In this document: positions 39,319 through 49,086 of the stretch, piece after piece | Layout of the letters: each line of letters starts with the position of its first letter | Position numbering within the stretch: position 1 is the first letter of the stretch | Origin: Flavonifractor sp052065355 | GTDB taxonomy: Bacteria; Bacillota; Clostridia; Oscillospirales; Oscillospiraceae | Assembly (NCBI RefSeq): GCF_052065355.1 | Contig: NZ_JBQHUF010000001.1 | Span: 62,001 to 126,000 of the forward strand | Reading direction: 5' to 3' | Length of the DNA stretch: 64,000 bases | Notes under the pieces: model-generated | The model's input: only the letters and a program-made list of their open reading frames with translations | What the model was told of the DNA's origin: nothing | Databases searched by the model: none | Translations under genes and position numbers: made by a program

Positions 39319-42300
39319 ATGCCAGAAGCACAGAAGATCCCATTTCTCAAATTGTTTTCCGCCTGGCATCCGGGTGAGGAGCTGGCCGCGCTGGTGTCCG
39401 GCTATCTGGTGACCCAGGCGGTGATTGACAAGCATACCCGTTCCATCAAAGCCTGTGTGGAGTGTGCCGCTCCTCCGGCGGAGGACCTGCGCCGCACCAT
39501 CGAGCGCAGCCTGTCCCTTACTTATCGGGTGGAAAAGGTGGAGCTGGTGGTGACAGCCCCTGCAGGAGAGCCTGCTCCGGCCCCGGCTCCCATTCCCGTG
39601 CCGGAGCCCACCCCCGCGCCTGTCCAGGCCCCTCCCATAGAGGACGAGGCGGCCGCCGCCTTCCGCCGGACAGAAGAGATCCGCCGGAAAGCCCTGGAGG
39701 GGCTCAAGACGCCCAAGCCCACGGAGAAAAAGGGGAGCAAGGGGAGCGCCCCCAAGGGCAAGCTGCTCTACGGCAGGCACGAGGTGCGCAGGACCCCTAT
39801 CCCCATGCGGGAGCTGGAGCTGGACATGGGTACGGTGATTGTGGAGGGAGACGTGTTCGCCCTGGATCATCGGGAACTGAAAAAGCGCGGGGCCTGGGTG
39901 GTGTCCTTCGACGTCACCGACTACACAGGGTCCGTGCGCATCAATAAGTTCTTCCCTGGGGACGAGGGCAAGGGCATCGTGGACGGGGTGAAAAAGGGCC
40001 AGCGGCTGCTCATTCAGGGCAAGCTGAACATCGACCGCTTCACCGGCGACATGGTGCTGGAACCCTACGCCATCATGGAGACCGACCGGGCTCAGCGGGT
40101 GGACGACGCCCCCGAGAAGCGGGTGGAGCTCCACTTACATACCAACATGTCCGCCATGGACGCCCTTACCGCCGTGGGCTCCAAAATGGACTCTCCCATC
40201 GGTACCGACAAGAACGTAGTGAAGCGGGCGGAGCGTTGGGGCCACCGGGCCATCGCCATCACCGACCACGGTGTGGCCCACTCCTTCCCCAACGCATGGC
40301 ACTCCGCCAAGAAGATCAAGATCCTCTACGGAGTGGAGGCTTACTTCGTCAACGACGTGGACGACCGGGTGGTGGTCCACGGAGAGCTGGACCAGCCCCT
40401 GGAGGGGGATATCGTCTGCTTTGATATTGAGACCACCGGTCTGGATAACCGCCGGGACCTGATCACCGAGATCGGCGCGGTGGTATTGCGGAACGGGGAA
40501 GTGGTGGAGCAGTTCTCCACCTTCGCCGACCCGGAGCGGCCCCTCACCCGGGAAATCACCGAACTCACCGGCATCACCGACCAAATGCTGGAGGGAGCAC
40601 CCTCCCAGGCGGAGGCCATCAACGCCTTTCTGGACTTCGTGGGAGACCGGCCTCTGGCTGCCCACAATGCAGAGTTTGATATTGGATTCATCGCCGCCGG
40701 CTGCCGCAGAATGGGCCGCCCCTTTGAGAATACCTATATCGACAGCCTGATCCTGGCCCAGAACCTGCTGCCTGAGCTGGGCAAATATAAGCTGAATATC
40801 GTGGCGGAGCATCTGAATCTGCCCGCCTTCAACCACCACCGAGCCTATGACGACGGAGCTACGGTGGGCTATATGCTGGTACCCTTTTTCGACATGCTGC
40901 GGGACAAGGGGGTCCATACCCTCCAGCAGATCAATCCCGCCATGCGCAAGCTGCGCTCCGGCGGGAAGGCCAAGCGGCAGCCCAAGCATCTCATTGTGCT
41001 GGCCAAGAACCAGCTGGGTCTGCGCAACCTGTACAAGCTGATCTCTGCCTCCTACCTGGATCATTTCAAGCGCTATCCCATTATGCCCAAGAGCCTCATC
41101 GACCAGAACCGGGAGGGGCTCATCATCGGCTCGGCCTGCGAGGCCGGCGAGCTCTTCCAGGCCATCGTCAAACGGAAGGATTTTAAGGAGCTCAAGCGTA
41201 TCGCCTCCTGGTACGATTTTCTGGAGATCCAGCCTCTGTGCAACAACGCCTTTATGCTCCGTAAGGGTATGGTGCGCAGTGAGGAGGAGCTGCGGGACTT
41301 CAACCGTACGGTAGTGGCCTTGGGCGAGGAGCTTGACAAGCCGGTGTGTGCCACCGGCGACGTCCACTTCCTGGACCCGGAGGACGAGATCTACCGCCAT
41401 ATCCTGCTGGCCTCCAAGGGCTTTGAGGACGCCGACTCGCCCCTGCCCCTCTACTTCAAGACTACCCAGGAGATGCTGGACGAGTTTGCCTACCTGGGTA
41501 AGGACAAGGCCTATGAGGTGGTGGTGCGCAACACCAACCTGGTGGCCGACTGGTGCGAGGACGTGGTGCCTCTGCCCCAGGGCCTGTTCGCCCCTAAGAT
41601 CGAAAACTCCGCCGAGGAGCTGACCCGGCTGGTGTGGGATAAGGCCCACGCCCTCTACGGCGAGGAGCCGCCCCAGATCGTGGTGGACCGTATCAACGCG
41701 GAGTTGGGCGACATTATTAAATGCAAGTATGACGTGATCTACATGTCCGCCCAGAAACTGGTGCAGGACTCTCTGGATCACGGATATCTGGTTGGCTCCC
41801 GTGGTTCGGTGGGATCCTCCCTGGTGGCCTTCATGTCGGGCATCACGGAAGTAAACTCCCTGCCGCCCCACTACCGTTGCCCCAAGTGCAAGCACTCCGA
41901 CTTTGAGGCGGCCAAAGAACTGGGCATCGGCTGCGGTGCCGATATGCCCGACGCGGTCTGTCCCATCTGCGGCACCCCCTACGACAAGGACGGCTTCAAC
42001 ATCCCCTTTGAGACCTTCCTGGGCTTCGGCGGCGACAAGGTGCCCGATATCGACCTGAACTTCTCCGGCGAGTACCAGTCCAACGCCCACCGATATACCT
42101 TTGAACTGTTCGGCCAAACCCACGTGTTCCGGGCGGGCACAATCGGCACCGTGAAGGACAAGATCGCCTTCGGCTATGTCAAGCACTATCTGGACGACCA
42201 CGGCCTCCACGGCACCCGGGCGGAGGAGAACCGCCTGTCTCTGGGGTGCAGCGGCGTCAAGCGCACCACCGGCCAGCATCCCGGCGGCATGGTGGTTATT

Positions 42301-43479
42301 CCACAGAACCGTGAGATCTACGACTTCTGCCCGGTGCAGCACCCAGCCGACGACCCCAACAGCGATATCATCACCACCCACTTTGAATACCACTCCATGG
42401 AGTCCAACCTGCTGAAGCTGGACATGCTGGGCCACGATGATCCCACCATGATCCGCATGCTCCAGGACCTGACGGGGGTAGACCCGCAGAAGATCCCCCT
42501 GGATGACAAGGACACCATGAGCATCTTTACCTCATCCAAGGTGCTGGGATTTGAGGACGACCCCATCCTGGGTCCCACCGGCGCCGTAGCCATCCCGGAG
42601 TTCAACACCAAGTTTACCCGAGGCATGCTGGTGGACACCCAACCCCATCAGTTCGATATCCTGCTCCGTCTGTCCGGCTTCTCTCACGGCACCGACGTGT
42701 GGCTGGGCAACGCCAGGGATCTGGTGGTGGATCAGGGCATCCCGGTAGGCCAGGCCATCGGCTGTCGTGACGACATCATGCTCTTCCTCATCTCCTGCGG
42801 TATGCCGGAGAAGCGCTCTTTCAAGATTATGGAGGCGGTGCGTAAGGGCCGTGGCCTGCCTGACGGTGCCGAGGAAGAGATGAAGGCCGCCGGCGTGCCC
42901 GACTGGTACATCGGCTCCTGTAAGAAGATCAAGTATCTGTTCCCCAAGGCCCACGCCGTGGCCTACGTGATGATGGCATTCCGCATCGCCTGGTTCAAGG
43001 TCCACCGGCCCCTGGCCTTCTATGCCGCCTTCTTCTCCATCCGCGCCAAGGCATTCGACGCCACCTGCATGTGCATGGGCATGGATGTGTGCAAGGCAAA
43101 GATGAAGGAGATTGAGAACAAGGAGAAACCCACTCCCGTGGAGGAGGATATGCTGGTCACCCTGGAAGTGGTGTACGAGTTTTACCTGCGGGGCTTCAGC
43201 TTCGAGCCCATGGACCTGTACCGCTCCCACGCGGTCAATTTCCTGCCGGATATGGAGAAGGGCACCCTGCTGCCTCCCTTTACCTCCATTCCCGGCCTGG
43301 GCGAGACCGCAGCCTGGTCCATCATGGAGCAGCGTGGAGACAAGAAATTCATCTCCATCGAGGAGTTCTCTGCCGCCTGTCCCAAGGTGTCTAAGACTCA
43401 CATTGAGCAGCTCAAAGCGGTGGGCGCTCTGGACGACATGCCGGATACCAGCCAGATCACGCTATTTGACGGATTCTAA
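39319..43479 (+). CDS. polC: DNA polymerase III alpha subunit, PolC type
   Basis: A 1386-residue replicative polymerase typical of Firmicutes. Order of domains: N-terminal domain, a Pro/Ala-rich linker (about 75-100), an OB domain (about 160-255), PHP domain beginning ELHLHTNMSAMDA at about 270, inserted DnaQ-like 3'-5' exonuclease starting CFDIETTGLDNRRD at about 367 with FLDFVGDRPLAAHNAEFD, then the PHP remainder and the polymerase core. A zinc knuckle (CPKCKH...CGADMPDAVCPIC, about 854-890) and the catalytic PDIDLNFSGEYQ follow. The length is slightly under that of Bacillus PolC. Last gene of the core operon. Confidence 0.98.
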   Translation: MPEAQKIPFLKLFSAWHPGEELAALVSGYLVTQAVIDKHTRSIKACVECAAPPAEDLRRTIERSLSLTYRVEKVELVVTAPAGEPAPAPAPIPVPEPTPAPVQAPPIEDEAAAAFRRTEEIRRKALEGLKTPKPTEKKGSKGSAPKGKLLYGRHEVRRTPIPMRELELDMGTVIVEGDVFALDHRELKKRGAWVVSFDVTDYTGSVRINKFFPGDEGKGIVDGVKKGQRLLIQGKLNIDRFTGDMVLEPYAIMETDRAQRVDDAPEKRVELHLHTNMSAMDALTAVGSKMDSPIGTDKNVVKRAERWGHRAIAITDHGVAHSFPNAWHSAKKIKILYGVEAYFVNDVDDRVVVHGELDQPLEGDIVCFDIETTGLDNRRDLITEIGAVVLRNGEVVEQFSTFADPERPLTREITELTGITDQMLEGAPSQAEAINAFLDFVGDRPLAAHNAEFDIGFIAAGCRRMGRPFENTYIDSLILAQNLLPELGKYKLNIVAEHLNLPAFNHHRAYDDGATVGYMLVPFFDMLRDKGVHTLQQINPAMRKLRSGGKAKRQPKHLIVLAKNQLGLRNLYKLISASYLDHFKRYPIMPKSLIDQNREGLIIGSACEAGELFQAIVKRKDFKELKRIASWYDFLEIQPLCNNAFMLRKGMVRSEEELRDFNRTVVALGEELDKPVCATGDVHFLDPEDEIYRHILLASKGFEDADSPLPLYFKTTQEMLDEFAYLGKDKAYEVVVRNTNLVADWCEDVVPLPQGLFAPKIENSAEELTRLVWDKAHALYGEEPPQIVVDRINAELGDIIKCKYDVIYMSAQKLVQDSLDHGYLVGSRGSVGSSLVAFMSGITEVNSLPPHYRCPKCKHSDFEAAKELGIGCGADMPDAVCPICGTPYDKDGFNIPFETFLGFGGDKVPDIDLNFSGEYQSNAHRYTFELFGQTHVFRAGTIGTVKDKIAFGYVKHYLDDHGLHGTRAEENRLSLGCSGVKRTTGQHPGGMVVIPQNREIYDFCPVQHPADDPNSDIITTHFEYHSMESNLLKLDMLGHDDPTMIRMLQDLTGVDPQKIPLDDKDTMSIFTSSKVLGFEDDPILGPTGAVAIPEFNTKFTRGMLVDTQPHQFDILLRLSGFSHGTDVWLGNARDLVVDQGIPVGQAIGCRDDIMLFLISCGMPEKRSFKIMEAVRKGRGLPDGAEEEMKAAGVPDWYIGSCKKIKYLFPKAHAVAYVMMAFRIAWFKVHRPLAFYAAFFSIRAKAFDATCMCMGMDVCKAKMKEIENKEKPTPVEEDMLVTLEVVYEFYLRGFSFEPMDLYRSHAVNFLPDMEKGTLLPPFTSIPGLGETAAWSIMEQRGDKKFISIEEFSAACPKVSKTHIEQLKAVGALDDMPDTSQITLFDGF

Positions 43480-43488
43480 CTGTCCGGA

Positions 43489-43515
43489 GGGCGGCCTGCG
43501 GGCCGCCCTTTTTTT
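43489..43515 (+). terminator. Terminator of the core operon
   Basis: Stem GGGCGGCC / GGCCGCCC, loop TGCG, followed by T7. The his promoter begins two bases later. Confidence 0.93.
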
Positions 43516-43516
43516 C

Positions 43517-43545
43517 TTGACAAAAGGTAGATGTTATAGTATAGT
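43517..43545 (+). promoter_or_regulatory. SigA promoter of the histidine operon
   Basis: TTGACA at 43517-43522, 17-base spacer, TATAGT at 43540-43545. No T-box or his leader peptide fits in the 35 bases before hisZ, so control by attenuation is unlikely. Confidence 0.9.
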
Positions 43546-43582
43546 AGCGTGGTAAAGCGTGAAAGTAAAAGGGGGAACTCCC

Positions 43583-44752
43583 GTGAGCATTATCATCAAC
43601 ACCCCGGAAGGCACCCGGGACCGGCTGTTTGCCGAGTGTCAGGAGCGCCGCCAGGTGCAGGCCCGTTTGACCCGCCTGTTCCGGCAGCGGGGTTTTTTGG
43701 AGGTGTCCACCCCGGACACGGAATTCTATGATCTGTTTGCCCTGTCGGGCAGCGCGATCCCGCAGGAGCGGATGATCAAGGTGTGGGATCCCAGCGGCAA
43801 ATTCTGCGTCATGCGGCCCGATTCCACCACACCCATCGCCCGGGTGGCGGCCACCAAGCTGAAGGCGGTGGCCCTGCCTCAGCGGCTGTACTACGACCAG
43901 ACGGTGTACCGCTCCAACCCCGCCCACAACGGCGGCAGCCGGGAGATCCCCCAGTGCGGCGTAGAGCTCATCGGGGCGGGGGGCAAGAAGGCGGACCTGG
44001 AGATCATCGTCACCGCCATCGACGCCCTGCGCTCCTGCGGGGCCCCAAAGTTCCATGTGGAGCTGGGTCACACCGGGTATTTCCGGGAACTGGCTGGCCG
44101 GCTGGAGCTGGGGGAGGAAGCGGTAGAGGAGATGCGCGCCCTCATTGAGGGAAAGAACTTTGCCGCCCTCAATGCCTTCCTGGAGCCCCACCGGGGCAAC
44201 CCGGCCTGCGCCGCTCTGGAGCGGCTCAGCCGCCTGTTCGGCGGGGCGGAGGTGCTCTCCCAGGCGGAGAAGCTGGCGGGCAAAACCCCGGCGGTGGACT
44301 ATCTGTCCGACCTGTATGACGAGCTGTCCGCCGCGGGCTACGGGGCCTATGTCCGCTTTGACCTGGGCATGGTTCATCAGATCGACTATTACACCGGCGT
44401 AGTCTTCCGGGGCTACGTGGAGGGGGCGGGGGACGCCGTTCTCTCCGGCGGCCGGTATGATAACCTGGTGGGGGTGTTCGGCCGGGAGGCTCAGGCTACC
44501 GGCTTTGCCGTGGATGTGGATGCGGTGGCCCGTACCCTGCCGGAGATCGCACCCCCGGTGCTGCGCACCGTGGTCCACTACGAGCCGGGCTACCTAGCTC
44601 AGGCTCTGGAGGCGGTGGACGGCCGACCCGCCGGTACCAGCGAATTGTCCCCCTGCCGCACCCTGGAGTCCAGCCTGAACCTGGCCCGGGACAAGGGGGC
44701 GGAGACCGTGCTGGTCTTTGACAAGGACGGAGAAAGGACGGTGCGGGTATGA
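43583..44752 (+). CDS. hisZ: ATP phosphoribosyltransferase regulatory subunit
   Basis: A 389-residue HisRS-like protein without tRNA charging, required by short-form HisG. GTG 43583 is preferred over GTG 43559 because GGGGGAA lies in between. Class II synthetase-like motifs are seen: TPEGTRDRLFAEC, YDLFALSG, FCVMRPDSTTPIARVAATKL and VLSGGRYDNLVGVFG. The protein ends by overlapping the hisG start by 4 bases. First gene of the operon. Confidence 0.94.
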   Translation: MSIIINTPEGTRDRLFAECQERRQVQARLTRLFRQRGFLEVSTPDTEFYDLFALSGSAIPQERMIKVWDPSGKFCVMRPDSTTPIARVAATKLKAVALPQRLYYDQTVYRSNPAHNGGSREIPQCGVELIGAGGKKADLEIIVTAIDALRSCGAPKFHVELGHTGYFRELAGRLELGEEAVEEMRALIEGKNFAALNAFLEPHRGNPACAALERLSRLFGGAEVLSQAEKLAGKTPAVDYLSDLYDELSAAGYGAYVRFDLGMVHQIDYYTGVVFRGYVEGAGDAVLSGGRYDNLVGVFGREAQATGFAVDVDAVARTLPEIAPPVLRTVVHYEPGYLAQALEAVDGRPAGTSELSPCRTLESSLNLARDKGAETVLVFDKDGERTVRV

Positions 44753-45390
44753 GTGAGCGTTTGAGAATCGCTATCACCAAGGGCCGTTTGCTGGACAAAA
44801 GCGTGGAGCTCTTTGAGGCGGCGGGCCTGGACTGCTCCCCCATTAAGGACCCGGGCCGGCGTCTAGTCCACAGCCTGCCCAACTACCCCCTGGACGCGGT
44901 GCTGGCCAAGGCTCCCGACGTCATCACCTACGTGGAGCACGGAGTGTGCGACTTGGGTATCGTGGGCAAGGATACCATTCTGGAAAAAGGCGGCTCCTTT
45001 TATGAGGTGCTGGACCTGGGCTTCGGCAAGTGCCGCTTCGCCCTGGCCGTCAAGCAGGGCAGCGACTTCTATGGCACCTACAAGACCCGGCGGGTGGCCT
45101 CCAAGTACCCGGAGGTGACGAAGGCTTTCTTTGCCCAGAAGGGCATGGATGTGGACATCATCAAGATCGAGGGCAGCGTGGAGCTGGCCCCCATCCTGGA
45201 TCTCACCGACGCCATCGTGGATATCGTGGAGACGGGAGCCACACTGAAGGCCAACGGCCTGGTGCCCATCGAGGATGTGGCCCCGGTGTCCGCCCGGCTC
45301 ATTGTCAATACCGCCAGCATGAAACTGTATAAAGATCAGATCGCAGACTTTATTGCCCGCTGCGAGGGAGAATTGGAGAAGCGGAAATGA
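44749..45390 (+). CDS. hisG: ATP phosphoribosyltransferase, short form
   Basis: A 213-residue catalytic subunit for the first step of histidine synthesis (ATP + PRPP). Short forms lack the C-terminal regulatory domain and depend on HisZ, encoded just upstream. RIAITKGRLLDKSVEL and VEHGVCDLGIVGKD, then the PRPP loop DIVETGATLKANGL, are diagnostic. It overlaps hisZ and hisD by 4 bases each. Confidence 0.97.
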   Translation: MSERLRIAITKGRLLDKSVELFEAAGLDCSPIKDPGRRLVHSLPNYPLDAVLAKAPDVITYVEHGVCDLGIVGKDTILEKGGSFYEVLDLGFGKCRFALAVKQGSDFYGTYKTRRVASKYPEVTKAFFAQKGMDVDIIKIEGSVELAPILDLTDAIVDIVETGATLKANGLVPIEDVAPVSARLIVNTASMKLYKDQIADFIARCEGELEKRK

Positions 45391-46661
45391 TACAGATCGT
45401 AAAAGCGGACGGCGCCGCCGAGCGGGCGGTGATGGACGCCATGAAAGCCCGGGCTGCTCAGGCTAACCAGGCCATTGACGCGGCGGCGGCCGAGATTATG
45501 GAGACCGTGAAAGAAAAGGGCTTTGAAGCGGTGCGGGACTACTCCCTCCGCTTTGACAAGGCCGAGCCCCGGGAGATCACTCCGGCTGAGCTGGATGCGG
45601 CCTATGACCGCTGTCCCGAGGATTTGATCGCCGCCCTGGAGCGGGCGGCGGCCAACATCAAGGACTATAACGAAAAGCTACTCACCCGCACCATGGAGTG
45701 GACCTCCCCGGACGGGGGCGTGGTGGGCCGTGTGGTTCGTGGCCTCACCCGTGTGGGTATCTACGTCCCCGGCGGCACTGCCGCCTACCCCAGTAGTGTG
45801 CTGATGAACGCGGTGCCCGCTAAGGTGGCAGGGGTGGAGGAGATCGTCATGGTGACCCCTCCCACCGAGAACCTGAACGACGCGGTACTGGCCGCCGCCA
45901 AAATTGCCGGGGTAGACCGGGTGATCGCCGTGGGCGGTGCCCAAGCGGTGGCTGCTCTCACCTACGGAGCGGGCTTCATTCCCCGGGTAGATAAGCTGGT
46001 AGGCCCCGGCAACGCCTTTGTGGCCGCCGCCAAGCGGCAGGCCTACGGTAAGCTGGACATTGACATGGTGGCCGGTCCCTCCGAGGTGCTGATCATCGCC
46101 GACGGCAAGGCCAACCCCAAGTTTGTGGCCGCCGACCTGCTGAGCCAGGCCGAGCACGACAAGTTGGCCTCCGCCGTGCTGCTCACTGATTCCATGGAGC
46201 TGGCCCAGGCGGTGGACGCTGAGATCATCCGTCAGACCGGCTACCTCAGCCGGTCCGAGATCATGGAGTGCTCCCTCCGAGACTTCGGCTGTGCTATCGT
46301 GTGCGAAAATCTGGCCGACTGCGCCGCCCTGGCCAACGAGATCGCACCGGAGCATCTGGAGATCGTCACGGAAGATCCCCGGGCCCTGCTGCCCTCCATC
46401 AAAAACGCCGGTGCGGTGTTCCTGGGTGCCTGGTCCCCGGAGCCCTTGGGGGACTACCTGGCCGGGCCCGACCACGTGCTGCCCACCAGCGGCACCGCCC
46501 GGTTCTTCTCGCCCCTCAGCGTGGACAGTTTCCTCAAGACCATGAGCATCATCCAGTACGACCAGGCCAGCCTGGCGCCTATCAAGGACCAGATCATCAC
46601 CCTGGCCCAGAGCGAAAAACTCACCGCCCACGCCAATTCCATCCAGGTGCGGTTTGAGTAA
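45387..46661 (+). CDS. hisD: Histidinol dehydrogenase
   Basis: A 424-residue zinc enzyme that oxidises L-histidinol to L-histidine with two NAD. Conserved features: GIYVPGGTAAYPSSVLMNAVPA, DMVAGPSEVLIIAD, the zinc ligand region LLSQAEHDKLASA and the late GPDHVLPTSGTARFFSPL. It overlaps hisG by 4 bases and is followed by hisB. Confidence 0.98.
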   Translation: MIQIVKADGAAERAVMDAMKARAAQANQAIDAAAAEIMETVKEKGFEAVRDYSLRFDKAEPREITPAELDAAYDRCPEDLIAALERAAANIKDYNEKLLTRTMEWTSPDGGVVGRVVRGLTRVGIYVPGGTAAYPSSVLMNAVPAKVAGVEEIVMVTPPTENLNDAVLAAAKIAGVDRVIAVGGAQAVAALTYGAGFIPRVDKLVGPGNAFVAAAKRQAYGKLDIDMVAGPSEVLIIADGKANPKFVAADLLSQAEHDKLASAVLLTDSMELAQAVDAEIIRQTGYLSRSEIMECSLRDFGCAIVCENLADCAALANEIAPEHLEIVTEDPRALLPSIKNAGAVFLGAWSPEPLGDYLAGPDHVLPTSGTARFFSPLSVDSFLKTMSIIQYDQASLAPIKDQIITLAQSEKLTAHANSIQVRFE

Positions 46662-46673
46662 AGGAGAATGACC

Positions 46674-47249
46674 ATGAGAACAGCCCAACTGACCCGCACC
46701 ACCAAGGAGACCGACATCCGCCTGACTCTCAGTCTGGAGGGCGGTTCGGTGGAGATCCACACTGGTATCGGATTCTTTGACCACATGCTTACAGCCTTTG
46801 CCTTTTACGGCGGCCTGGGCCTGGAGGTGTATGCCAAGGGCGACCTGGAGGTGGACGGCCACCACACCGTGGAGGACGTAGGCATCGTCCTGGGCCAGGC
46901 CATGAAGGAGGCCCTGGGAGACCGGAAGGGCATCCGCCGGTTTGCCTCCTGCTATATCCCCATGGACGAGGCCCTGTGCTTTACCGCCCTGGACTTCTCC
47001 AACCGGCCTTTTCTGGCCTTTGACGCCGAGATGCCCCAGCCCATGATTGGCGCCTATGACTCCTGCCTCACCGAGGAGTTCCTGCGGGCTTTTGCGGTAA
47101 ACAGCGGTCTGACCTTACATATGAAGTGTCTGTACGGCAAAAACGCCCACCACATCACCGAGGCCCTGTTCAAGTCCCTGGGCGCGGCGGTGAAGGAGGC
47201 TGTCCAGGTCACCGGTACCGGCGTCACCTCCACCAAGGGGGTGCTGTGA
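46674..47249 (+). CDS. hisB: Imidazoleglycerol-phosphate dehydratase
   Basis: A 191-residue monofunctional enzyme (no phosphatase domain). ATG 46674 is preferred over ATG 46668 because AAGGAG lies about 7 bases before the former. HTGIGFFDHMLTAFAFYGGL and DGHHTVEDVGIVLGQA carry the His/Glu ligands of the di-Mn site; HHITEALFKSLGAAVKEA closes it. The stop overlaps the next ATG. Confidence 0.97.
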   Translation: MRTAQLTRTTKETDIRLTLSLEGGSVEIHTGIGFFDHMLTAFAFYGGLGLEVYAKGDLEVDGHHTVEDVGIVLGQAMKEALGDRKGIRRFASCYIPMDEALCFTALDFSNRPFLAFDAEMPQPMIGAYDSCLTEEFLRAFAVNSGLTLHMKCLYGKNAHHITEALFKSLGAAVKEAVQVTGTGVTSTKGVL

Positions 47250-47740
47250 TGGCAGGGAAGATAACCGTCCGGCCCTACCGGAACGAGGATCTGCCTGCCA
47301 TAGCTGCCATCTGGAATCAGGTCGTGGAGGACGGCGTGGCCTTTCCTCAGGAGGAGCCGCTGGACGCGGCGGGAGCGGCGGCCTTTTTCGCCGGCCAGAG
47401 CCACACCGCCGTGGCGGAGCAGGATGGGGAAGTGGTGGGGCTGTACATTCTCCACCCCAACAATGTGGGGCGCTGCGGCCACATCGCCAACGCCAGCTAC
47501 GGCGTGCGCCGGGACAAGCGGGGCCTGGGCGTGGGCCGGGTCCTGGTGGAGGACAGCCTGGCGGCTTGTGGTGCGCTGGGTTTCCGGCTGCTCCAGTTCA
47601 ACGCTGTGGTGGCCAGCAACCTGGGCGCCATCGCCCTGTATGAGTCCCTGGGCTTTGTGCGGTTGGGAACCATCCCCGGAGGCTTCCGCTCGAAGGACGG
47701 CGGATATGAAGATATTATCGTCTTTTACCACAGGGTATAA
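47249..47740 (+). CDS. GNAT-family N-acetyltransferase inside the his operon
   Basis: A 163-residue protein. ATG 47249 overlaps the hisB stop (TGATG), showing tight coupling. GNAT features: DLPAIAAIWNQVV start, VAEQDGEVVGLYILHPN, YGVRRDKRGLGVGRVLVED with the acetyl-CoA loop RGLGVG, NAVVASNLGAIALYESLGF, then GTIPGGFR. This resembles the phosphinothricin/L-amino-acid N-acetyltransferase (Pat/YncA-like) group, but the substrate is unproven. Its position between hisB and hisH is not part of the standard histidine pathway. Confidence 0.9.
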   Translation: MAGKITVRPYRNEDLPAIAAIWNQVVEDGVAFPQEEPLDAAGAAAFFAGQSHTAVAEQDGEVVGLYILHPNNVGRCGHIANASYGVRRDKRGLGVGRVLVEDSLAACGALGFRLLQFNAVVASNLGAIALYESLGFVRLGTIPGGFRSKDGGYEDIIVFYHRV

Positions 47741-47758
47741 GGCGGAAGGAGAGAGAGC

Positions 47759-48367
47759 ATGGGCTATACTGCCATTGTGGACTACGGCGTGGGCAATCTG
47801 AAAAGCGTTACCAACGCCATGGACTATCTGGGGCTGAAGACCTGCATTACCAGCGACCGAAAGGAGCTAGAGCTGGCCGACGCCATCATTCTGCCCGGTG
47901 TGGGGGCTTTCCCCGATGCAGCGGATAAGCTTCGTGCCACCGGCCTGGATCAGGTGCTGATCGCCCAGGCAAAGCGAAAGCCTATTCTGGGCATCTGCCT
48001 GGGGATGCAGCTGCTGCTGGACCGGGGAGAGGAAGTGCGGGAGTGCGCCGGGCTGGGCCTAGTGCCCGGCTCGGTCCGCAAAATTGAGACCCAATTGAAG
48101 CTGCCCCACATCGGCTGGAACAGCTTGAGCTTCCCCAACCCCTCGCCCTTGTTCGTCGGGGTGGAGGAGGGAAGCTATGTCTACTTTGTCCACTCTTTCT
48201 GTGCCGTGGCGGATGACCCCAAAACCGTCATCGCACAGACTGACTACGGTGTGCCGGTGACAGCTGCGGTGCAGAAGGGCAACGTGTACGGCTGCCAGTT
48301 CCACCCGGAGAAAAGCGGCGAGGTGGGCTTGCAGATTTTACGGAATTTCGGAGGGCTGAACGCATGA
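47759..48367 (+). CDS. hisH: Imidazole glycerol phosphate synthase, glutaminase subunit
   Basis: A 202-residue class I glutamine amidotransferase that feeds ammonia to HisF. IVDYGVGNLKSVTNAMDYLG at the N-terminus; the nucleophile Cys is in GICLGMQLLLDRGEE; the His-Glu pair is in CQFHPEKSG near the C-terminus. GGAAGGAGAG precedes the ATG; the stop overlaps hisA by 4 bases. Confidence 0.98.
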   Translation: MGYTAIVDYGVGNLKSVTNAMDYLGLKTCITSDRKELELADAIILPGVGAFPDAADKLRATGLDQVLIAQAKRKPILGICLGMQLLLDRGEEVRECAGLGLVPGSVRKIETQLKLPHIGWNSLSFPNPSPLFVGVEEGSYVYFVHSFCAVADDPKTVIAQTDYGVPVTAAVQKGNVYGCQFHPEKSGEVGLQILRNFGGLNA

Positions 48368-49086
48368 TTTTGTTTCCAGCCATTGATTTGAAGAACGGCC
48401 AGGCGGTGCGCCTGTACAAGGGTGACTTTGCCACCGCCCACCAGGTGGCCTCCGACCCTCTGGCCGTTGCCAGGGATTTTTATAACGCCGGGGCCCGGTA
48501 CATCCATATGGTGGATCTGGACGGGGCTCGCAGCGGGGCGCGGCAGAACGGTTCCATCGTGCAGGCGGTGGCGGAGCAGTCCGGCCTGAAGGTGGAGCTG
48601 GGGGGCGGTATCCGCAGCCTGGCCGACCTGGAGGAAGTTTTTTCTCTGGGGGTGTGGCGGTGCGTCATCGGCTCCGCCGCTGTCAGTCACCCGGAGTTTG
48701 TGAAAGAGGCTGTGGAAAAGTACGGCCAGCGGGTAGCCGTGGGCATCGACGCCATGGATGGCATCGTGAAGACCGCCGGGTGGGAGCAGTCCTCCGGACT
48801 GAACTACCTGGATTTTGCCAAATCCATGGAGCAGTTGGGGGTACAGACCATTATCTTCACCGACATTGCCACCGACGGTATGCTGTCCGGCCCCTCTTTT
48901 GACCGGCTGGCCGCGCTGCAAAAGGCGGTGAGCTGTCAGATCACCGCCTCTGGTGGGGTGTCCTCCAACGAGGACCTGTCCAAATTGAACGGGATGGGCC
49001 TGTACGGGGCCATCATCGGCAAAGCCTATTACGCCGGGACGGTGGATCTGCCCCGGGCGGTAAAGGAGGCGGGCGAACAGTGCTAG
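48364..49086 (+). CDS. hisA: ProFAR isomerase
   Basis: A 240-residue TIM barrel that isomerises ProFAR to PRFAR. FPAIDLKNGQAVRLYKGDF with the catalytic Asp, HMVDLDGARSG, VELGGGIRSLADLEE, VGIDAMDGIVKTAGW, TDIATDGMLSGPSFD, and ASGGVSSNEDLSKL as phosphate-binding repeats. It ends in TAG, showing that this stop codon is used normally in the same operon; the stop overlaps hisF by 7 bases. Confidence 0.97.
   Translation: MILFPAIDLKNGQAVRLYKGDFATAHQVASDPLAVARDFYNAGARYIHMVDLDGARSGARQNGSIVQAVAEQSGLKVELGGGIRSLADLEEVFSLGVWRCVIGSAAVSHPEFVKEAVEKYGQRVAVGIDAMDGIVKTAGWEQSSGLNYLDFAKSMEQLGVQTIIFTDIATDGMLSGPSFDRLAALQKAVSCQITASGGVSSNEDLSKLNGMGLYGAIIGKAYYAGTVDLPRAVKEAGEQC

Noticed and set aside
43546..43582. T-box or leader-peptide attenuator before hisZ
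   Set aside because: Only 37 bases separate the -10 box from the start codon, too few for either.
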